From the NCBI RefSeq assembly GCF_029211225.1, contig NZ_JARGEM010000003.1, positions 186,001 through 250,000 of the forward strand: a stretch of DNA of 64,000 nt, given 5' to 3'. Origin of the DNA: Antiquaquibacter metalliresistens. Lineage in GTDB: Bacteria; Actinomycetota; Actinomycetes; Actinomycetales; Microbacteriaceae. The position numbers and the translations under genes are program-made. A model generated the notes under the pieces. The model ran no database searches. It worked only from the letters and a program-made list of their open reading frames with translations, and was not told where the DNA came from. Positions within the stretch are counted from its first letter, which is position 1, and each line of letters starts with the position of its first letter. Below, piece after piece: positions 58,612 through 64,000 of the stretch.

Positions 58612-61074
58612 GTGGTAGTGGCTCTCAAGAAGTCGGACCTCTATAGCTCGCTGTGGGCGAGCTGCGACCAGCTCCGTGGCGGCATGGACGCGAGCCAGTA
58701 CAAGGACTACATCCTGACGATGTTGTTCATGAAGTACGTCTCGGACAAGGCGAAGTCGGATCCCGACAGCCTGATCGAGGTGCCTGAAGGTGGTTCGTTC
58801 GACGACATGTTTGCCGCCAAGAACGACAAGGAGATCGGCGACCGCTTCAACAAGATCATCGGCAAGCTCGCCGATGCCAACGGTCTCCGAAACGTCATCG
58901 ATCAGGCCGACTTCAACGATCCGGAGAAGCTCGGCAACGGTAAGGAGATGCAAGATCGTCTCTCGAAGCTCGTAACGATCTTCCGAGATCTGGACTTCCG
59001 TGGTTCTCGGGCAGAGGGAGACGACTTGCTCGGCGACGCGTACGAGTACCTGATGCGTCACTTTGCCACGGAGTCGGGCAAGAGCAAGGGACAGTTCTAT
59101 ACGCCTGCCGAGGTCTCGCGCGTGCTCGCCAAGGTTGTCGGGATCGGTCGCTCGACTAGTCAAGACGAGACCGTCTACGACCCAGCGTGTGGTTCAGGAT
59201 CTTTGCTACTGAAGGCCGCCGCGGAGGCCCCCCGTGGGATGACGATCTACGGGCAGGAGAAGGACAACGCGACCTGGGCGCTGGCCAGGATGAACATGAT
59301 CCTCCACGGCAACGCGACTGCGGAGATCTTCAAGGGCGACACAATCACGAGCCCAAGCCCCCAGCTCACCAACGGTAAGAGCCTGAAGACGTTCGACTAC
59401 GTCGTCATGAATCCTCCGTTCTCCATCAAGTCGTGGAACAACGGACTCGAAGAGGACTTCGGCAGGTTCGAGTACGGCATTCCGCCTGAAAAAAACGGCG
59501 ACTACGCCTTCCTCCTCCACGCCCTCACATCACTGAAGTCCGAGGGCAAGGCGGCCGTCATCCTGCCGCACGGCGTGCTCTTCCGCGGTAACGCGGAGGG
59601 GAACATCCGTCGCGAACTTCTCAAGCGCGGCTTCATCAAGGGCATCATCGGTCTGCCGGCGAACCTCTTCTATGGCACGGGAATCCCCGCGTGCATCGTG
59701 CTTCTCGACAAGGAGAACGCTGTTAGCCGCACGGGCGTCTTCATGGTGGACGCCAGCAGGGGTTTCATCAAGGACGGCAATAAGAACCGACTCCGTGACC
59801 AGGACATCCACAAGATCGTCGACACCTTCAACCGCCAGTTGCCGATCGACGGCTACTCACGCATGGTGTCGATGAGCGAAATTGCCGACCCCAAGAACAA
59901 CTACAACCTCAACATCCCGCGCTACATCGATAGCTCGGAGCCTGAGGACCTTCAGGATCTGTCGGCACATCTGCACGGCGGCATTCCGAACCGCGATATC
60001 GAAGCCTTGCAGACCTACTGGGACGCGCTGCCAGCCCTTAAGGACGCTCTCTTCGAGCCGTTCCGCGAGGGCTATTCGAAGCTCACGGTGGACCCGACCG
60101 AGGTGCAAGACTACGCGCTGAATCGCAGTGGTCTCGAGTTCATCCGCGCGGACGTCGCGACGGTCGTAAGTGAATGGTTCGAAGCGCACCGCGCGGCGCT
60201 CCTCGCGATCGATGCCGAGACTACGCCGAACGACCTGATTCGAGTTTTCGGCGACGATCTGCTGGCTCGATTCAAGGACGTGCCTTTGCTCGACGAGTAC
60301 GACGTCTACCAGCAGCTCATGAGCTACTGGAACGACACGATGCACGACGACGTGTATCTGCTCATGACAGAACTCGGAAACGGTGGCTCATGGGCCAGCG
60401 CTGCTAAGCCTCGCAAGACTGTCGAGGACAAGGAGCGAAAGCTCTCTGAGGATCCGGACCTCGAGATCGGCACCGGCCGTAGCAAGACGAAGTACAAGAT
60501 GGACCTCGTCCCGCCAGTTCTGATTGTGGGACGGTACTTCGCGGACGAACAGGCTCGCGTCGATAAGCTCAATGCGAACCTCGAGTCGGTCTCTGCCGCA
60601 GTTGTGGAACACGCCGAAGAGCACGGCGTCGACGAGGCGATTCTCGCCGAGGCCACCAACGACAAGGGTGCGTACACCAGGCAGGTGGTCAGCGCGGTGA
60701 TCCGGGAAGCGAAAGCGAGCGGCGACCAGGAGACTCTCGGCTGCGCCAACGCTGCTCTTGAGCTGCTGAATCGCGAAGCCGCTGTAAAGAAGGCGGCTAA
60801 GGAGGCCCAGGCAGCACTGGATGAGCAGACGCTCCGCAAGTATGGCGAGCTTGCAGATGATGACGTCAGATCGATCGTGTTGGACGACAAGTGGCATGCA
60901 GCCATCGCGACGAAGATCGAAGGCGAAGTCAACGCGTTGACGCTCGCGCTCGGCGCTCGTATTCAGCAGCTAGGGGAACGCTACGCGGCGACCGTCGCAG
61001 ACCTCGACGCCAAGGTGCAAGAGCTCGAGGCTAAGGTCGCCAATCATCTTTCCGCAATGGGGGTCGGGTTGTGA
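58612..61074 (+). CDS. hsdM: Type I restriction-modification methyltransferase subunit HsdM
   Basis: An 820-residue N6-adenine methyltransferase. The N-terminal HsdM_N helical domain (SLWASCDQLRGGMDASQYKDYILTMLFMKYVSDKA) is followed by the SAM motif VYDPACGSGSLLLKAA near residue 188 and the catalytic VMNPPFS near 264-269. The C-terminal 300 residues are long, helical and coiled (AVKKAAKEAQAALDEQTLRKYGEL; LDAKVQELEAKVANH), making it larger than the roughly 500-residue classic HsdM. It acts with HsdS for methylation and with HsdR for restriction. Start GTG 58612; GTG 58618 is possible. It overlaps hsdS by GTGA. Confidence 0.95.
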   Translation: MVVALKKSDLYSSLWASCDQLRGGMDASQYKDYILTMLFMKYVSDKAKSDPDSLIEVPEGGSFDDMFAAKNDKEIGDRFNKIIGKLADANGLRNVIDQADFNDPEKLGNGKEMQDRLSKLVTIFRDLDFRGSRAEGDDLLGDAYEYLMRHFATESGKSKGQFYTPAEVSRVLAKVVGIGRSTSQDETVYDPACGSGSLLLKAAAEAPRGMTIYGQEKDNATWALARMNMILHGNATAEIFKGDTITSPSPQLTNGKSLKTFDYVVMNPPFSIKSWNNGLEEDFGRFEYGIPPEKNGDYAFLLHALTSLKSEGKAAVILPHGVLFRGNAEGNIRRELLKRGFIKGIIGLPANLFYGTGIPACIVLLDKENAVSRTGVFMVDASRGFIKDGNKNRLRDQDIHKIVDTFNRQLPIDGYSRMVSMSEIADPKNNYNLNIPRYIDSSEPEDLQDLSAHLHGGIPNRDIEALQTYWDALPALKDALFEPFREGYSKLTVDPTEVQDYALNRSGLEFIRADVATVVSEWFEAHRAALLAIDAETTPNDLIRVFGDDLLARFKDVPLLDEYDVYQQLMSYWNDTMHDDVYLLMTELGNGGSWASAAKPRKTVEDKERKLSEDPDLEIGTGRSKTKYKMDLVPPVLIVGRYFADEQARVDKLNANLESVSAAVVEHAEEHGVDEAILAEATNDKGAYTRQVVSAVIREAKASGDQETLGCANAALELLNREAAVKKAAKEAQAALDEQTLRKYGELADDDVRSIVLDDKWHAAIATKIEGEVNALTLALGARIQQLGERYAATVADLDAKVQELEAKVANHLSAMGVGL

Positions 61075-62279
61075 GCGCTACGGCTGACGCCCCGAGGTGG
61101 CGCGACACGGCGCTGCTCGAATTAGTGACGATCAAGAGTGGTCAGGTCGATCCTCGAGCGTCTCCTTATCGAGACTTGCCACTGATTGCGCCGGATCACA
61201 TCGCCACCGGAACTGGCCGACTCGTCAAGAAGGAGTCTGCATCGACGCAGGGCGCTATCAGCGGCAAGTACTTCGTGCGACCCGGTGACGTCATTTATAG
61301 CAAGATTCGTCCATACCTGCAGAAGGCATACAGGTGTGACTTTGAAGCCCTCTGTAGCGCGGATATGTACCCGCTCACGCCTCGTGGCGACGTGGACTCC
61401 TCCTTCATCCTGCACTCGCTCCTCGGGCATGACTTCACCAACTTCGCCGTCAGTGTTTCTGCGAGAAGCGGCATTCCCAAGATCAATCGCGAGGAACTCG
61501 CCGAGTATCGGATGCGTACCCCCGGGGGTGCTGAACAGCGCGCGATCGGAAAGGCGCTCGACGACGCCGACAACCTGATTGCCGCGCTGGAACGCCTCAT
61601 CGTCAAGAAGCAGGCGATCAAGCAGGGCATGATGCAGCAGCTCCTCACGGGTACCACTCGCCTCCCCGGCTTCACCGCATCCTGGCGCCAGGCCACCATC
61701 GGTGACCTGGCAAGCGTGTCAGGTGGCGGTACACCGTCCACCCGCGACTCCAGTCTGTGGGGCGGTGGGATTCCATGGTTTACTCCGGCAGAGATCCCTG
61801 AGTCCGGTGCAGGAGTCGTCACGACGTCCGATCGCACAATTACCAAGGCTGGACTCCAGAAGAGCGCCGCAAAGATGCTTCCCGAGGGCACTGTGCTGGT
61901 GACTTCGCGTGCCAGCATTGGCCACTGCGCGATCGCAGGCCGTCCAGTGGCAACGAACCAGGGATTTACATCGCTCGTTCCGAGCGACCGGCGATCGACC
62001 GAGTTTCTCTACTACTGGGTCCAGCAGCATAGATCTCGATTCGTCTCTCGCGCCGCAGGAAGCACCTTTCTGGAGATCAGCGGTTCCAAGGTAGCAACGA
62101 TCGAGATTTTGGCACCTGCCGCCGATGAGCAAGCAGCGATCGGCGCGGTACTTTCGGATGCTGACGCTGACCTTCGGGGCCTGCAGCTGCGCCTAACGAA
62201 GGCGCGGAACGTCAAGCAAGGCATGATGCAGCAACTCCTAACCGGCCGCACCCGCTTGCCTGTGGAGGCTGCGGTATGA
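61071..62279 (+). CDS. hsdS: Type I restriction-modification specificity subunit HsdS
   Basis: A 402-residue specificity protein with two target-recognition domains. TRD1 (residues about 10-170) ends in the conserved helix with GMMQQLLTGTTRLPGF. TRD2 (about 200-360, GDLASVSGGGTPSTRDSSLWGGGIPWFTPAEI) ends in GMMQQLLTGRTRLPVE. The two central/distal repeats set the spacing between the half sites, so the recognised sequence should be bipartite. The GTG start overlaps hsdM and the stop overlaps the next gene. Confidence 0.95.
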   Translation: MSATADAPRWRDTALLELVTIKSGQVDPRASPYRDLPLIAPDHIATGTGRLVKKESASTQGAISGKYFVRPGDVIYSKIRPYLQKAYRCDFEALCSADMYPLTPRGDVDSSFILHSLLGHDFTNFAVSVSARSGIPKINREELAEYRMRTPGGAEQRAIGKALDDADNLIAALERLIVKKQAIKQGMMQQLLTGTTRLPGFTASWRQATIGDLASVSGGGTPSTRDSSLWGGGIPWFTPAEIPESGAGVVTTSDRTITKAGLQKSAAKMLPEGTVLVTSRASIGHCAIAGRPVATNQGFTSLVPSDRRSTEFLYYWVQQHRSRFVSRAAGSTFLEISGSKVATIEILAPAADEQAAIGAVLSDADADLRGLQLRLTKARNVKQGMMQQLLTGRTRLPVEAAV

Positions 62280-63004
62280 GCAGCATGGATCGGGACTGGG
62301 CCATCGAACAGCTCGACGCGTTTATCCACATGACCGCATATGTGGCTTCAAGTACGCCTGGTGTCATCGGTTCCTTCATCCGGGGTAAACCGGATGAGAT
62401 CGCCGGCCAAGCGCAGGTAGTGGAACAGATTCTCGAACGAGCGACTCCGGGTTGGCGGGCACGACTCCGTGAGACGTCTCGGAAGTGGGATGGCTTGCGC
62501 GAGGCCGCCAGCCGTGGACGGACTCAGCTCGAGCGAGAGCAAGAGCTGCGCGAAAAGCTCGGCGAGAACGCTCCAGAAATCTCGGCAGCCAACCTGCACC
62601 CATGGATCTGGAGCGGTGCGCGTTCGCTGTGGCAGTCGGGCCACTTCGTCCAGGCTGTACGCGACGCCGCGACGAAGCTGAACGCCGAGACGCAGAACAA
62701 GGTTAGCCGTCGGGACGTCAGCGAGACGGATCTCTTTAAGCAGTCGTTCTCACTCGATGAAGCGAAGCACGGGAAATCGCGGTTGCGGCGGATGCTGCCC
62801 GAAGACAGCGACACCTACCGGTCGCTGCAGCGCGGGGCGATGGCGTTTGCCGAGGGGGTTTTTGCCGGCATCCGCAACCCGCTCTCGCATGAGGCTGATC
62901 AGGAGCTTTCCGAGCAGGTGGCGCTTGAGTACCTGGCAGCGCTGAGCGTGCTCGCGCGCTGGGTAGATGAATCAACAGTGGAGCACGCAGGGGGCGCGTC
63001 ATGA
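62276..63004 (+). CDS. TIGR02391 (Ymh) family protein inside the hsd operon
   Basis: A 242-residue protein. The C-terminal half LHPWIWSGARSLWQSGHFVQAVRDAATKLNAETQNKVSRRDVSETDLFKQSFS...FAEGVFAGIRNPLSHEADQELSEQVALEYLAALSVLARW is characteristic of TIGR02391. The family is often found with restriction or other defence genes but has no defined role. It overlaps both hsdS (ATGA) and hsdR (ATGA), so it is translated as part of the system. Confidence 0.87.
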   Translation: MSSMDRDWAIEQLDAFIHMTAYVASSTPGVIGSFIRGKPDEIAGQAQVVEQILERATPGWRARLRETSRKWDGLREAASRGRTQLEREQELREKLGENAPEISAANLHPWIWSGARSLWQSGHFVQAVRDAATKLNAETQNKVSRRDVSETDLFKQSFSLDEAKHGKSRLRRMLPEDSDTYRSLQRGAMAFAEGVFAGIRNPLSHEADQELSEQVALEYLAALSVLARWVDESTVEHAGGAS

Positions 63005-64000
63005 GCACAGTAGGACAGATCGAAAAGAAGACACAGGATCGCATCGTGAGGCTGTTCACGGAGCAGCTTAGCTACGAGTACCTCGGAGACTGGCACGACG
63101 GCAACCGGACGAACGGCATCGAGGTCGATCTCCTCAGTCAGAACCTGCGCGCTCGGAACTACGACGATGCTCTCATCACTCGCGCGGTTGAGCAGCTCGA
63201 GAAGGCGGCCGCCGTTGGTGTCGGCCACAACTTGTACGAGGCGAACCGGGACGTCTACCAGCTACTTCGTTACGGCGTGAAGGTCAAGGCAGCTGCTGGT
63301 GAATCAACGCAGACGGTTTGGCTCATCGATTGGCAGACTCCGTCCGCCAATCACTTCGCGCTAGCTGAAGAGGTCACGGTGCTCGGCCACCACTCCAAGC
63401 GCCCGGACATCGTCCTCTACGTCAACGGGCTGGCACTCGGCGTCATCGAGCTGAAGCGCTCCAAGGTGTCCCTTACCGAGGGCATTCGCCAGTCCATCGG
63501 CAATCAGAGCAAGGACTTCATCCGTCCGTTCTTCTCAACCGTCCAGTACCTGTTCGCCGGCAACGACGCCGAGGGGCTTCGATACGGCGTCATCGACACG
63601 CCTGAGAAGTACTGGCTCGAGTGGAAGGAAGAGTCGGAAGTCGACTCGCCACTGGATCGCGCGCTCCTGCAGATGTGCGGGAAAGACCGCTTCCTTGAAC
63701 TGATCCACAACTTCATTGTGTTCGATAAGGGCGTCAAGAAGGGGCCGCGCCACAACCAGTACTTCGGCGTCAAGGCGGCGCAGAAGCGCATCGCACAACG
63801 AGAGGGCGGCATCATCTGGCACACCCAAGGTTCGGGCAAGAGCCTGACGATGGTGTGGCTGGCAAAGTGGATCCGCGAGTCGCAAGTCGGCACCGATCCA
63901 CGCGTGCTCATCATCACTGACCGCACCGAACTCGATGATCAGATCGAGAAGGTCTTCAAGGGAGTCAACGAGTCCATCTATCGAACCAAGAGCGGTACCG
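63001..64000 (+). CDS. hsdR: Type I restriction enzyme subunit HsdR, 3' end missing
   Basis: The first 333 codons lie in the window. The N-terminal nuclease domain has the PD-(D/E)xK pattern (RPDIVLYVNGLALGVIELKRSK, near residues 132-153). Helicase motif I follows (IIWHTQGSGKSLTMVWLAKWI, near 270-290), with VLIITDRTELDDQIEK, motif Ia. HsdR cleaves DNA after ATP-driven translocation. ATG 63001 overlaps the TIGR02391 stop. The frame is open at the window end and the protein should be about 1000 residues in full. Confidence 0.95.
   Translation, partial: MSTVGQIEKKTQDRIVRLFTEQLSYEYLGDWHDGNRTNGIEVDLLSQNLRARNYDDALITRAVEQLEKAAAVGVGHNLYEANRDVYQLLRYGVKVKAAAGESTQTVWLIDWQTPSANHFALAEEVTVLGHHSKRPDIVLYVNGLALGVIELKRSKVSLTEGIRQSIGNQSKDFIRPFFSTVQYLFAGNDAEGLRYGVIDTPEKYWLEWKEESEVDSPLDRALLQMCGKDRFLELIHNFIVFDKGVKKGPRHNQYFGVKAAQKRIAQREGGIIWHTQGSGKSLTMVWLAKWIRESQVGTDPRVLIITDRTELDDQIEKVFKGVNESIYRTKSGT

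Larger units (their letters stand above)
37575..64000. mobile_element. Integrated element (island) at tRNA-Ala, right end outside the window
   Basis: Everything right of the tRNA is accessory: serine recombinase, replication-relaxation protein, conjugation-type ATPase, MT-A70 methyltransferase, small unknown genes, XRE and ribbon-helix-helix regulators, an IS3 copy and a type I restriction system. No second copy of the tRNA 3' end was found, so the right boundary lies beyond 64,000 or has decayed. By eye the region has fewer GGATGCC motifs and more mixed codon use than the left side. Further nested insertions within it cannot be excluded. Confidence 0.75.

Noticed and set aside
58345-59163. 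Minus-strand frame across the hsdM start
   Set aside because: It is antisense to the conserved HsdM N-terminal domain and has no recognisable domain.
37575-64000. CRISPR array or Cas genes
   Set aside because: No regularly spaced repeat array and no Cas-like protein was seen anywhere in the window.

Overview
The window is high-GC DNA with actinobacterial gene order and codon use, most likely from Microbacteriaceae. The clues are the yraN-yifB-dprA cluster, folC-DUF4233-ndk, rplU-rpmA-obg-proB-proA-nadD-rsfS, a translational-type T-box before ileS, and a strong liking for the heptamer GGATGCC/GGCATCC. The genus cannot be fixed from the sequence alone.

Bases 1 to about 37,570 are ordinary chromosome. 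They hold competence and recombination genes (yifB/comM, dprA), an M3 peptidase, a methyltransferase, an ArsR-like regulator behind an array of TTGCAAAG sites, and a tightly overlapped valS operon. Next come two paralogous Pro/Thr-rich single-pass proteins, a GntR/DUF1648 pair, an MFS transporter and a T-box/ileS/folC/DUF4233/ndk run. These are followed by an Acg-type flavoprotein, a VKOR-type membrane protein, RNase E/G behind a long structured leader, a YraQ/YcgQ permease pair, and the ribosomal protein/Obg/proline/NAD/rsfS group.

A tRNA-Ala(GGC) gene at 37,575-37,650 marks the left edge of an integrated element that runs to the end of the window, at least 26 kb. Its large serine recombinase lies beside the tRNA, and the recombinase reading frame runs on through the tRNA antisense strand. 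The left part of the element (39.6-47.4 kb, mostly minus strand) holds a replication-relaxation protein, a conjugation-type ATPase, an MT-A70 methyltransferase, two proteins resembling resolvase domains without their catalytic serine, and many small unknown proteins. No relaxase or mating-channel gene was recognised, so it looks mobilisable or only partly conjugative within this window.

The middle (47.5-58.2 kb) carries a divergent regulator region with a 14-bp inverted repeat, an XRE regulator with tandem operators, and a lipoprotein. It also holds a large prepilin-adhesin gene broken by an intact IS3-family element and by a one-base deletion, a Mug-like glycosylase, a ribbon-helix-helix protein and two tandem DUF3846-like proteins. 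The right end (58.6-64 kb) is a type I restriction-modification operon: hsdM, hsdS, a TIGR02391/Ymh-type gene, then hsdR cut by the window edge.

The most unusual themes are the pilin-adhesin wreck, which can be reconstructed to the base, and a set of island promoters that each carry a different inverted repeat inside the -35/-10 spacer. Two of these promoters also share a 19-bp upstream element.
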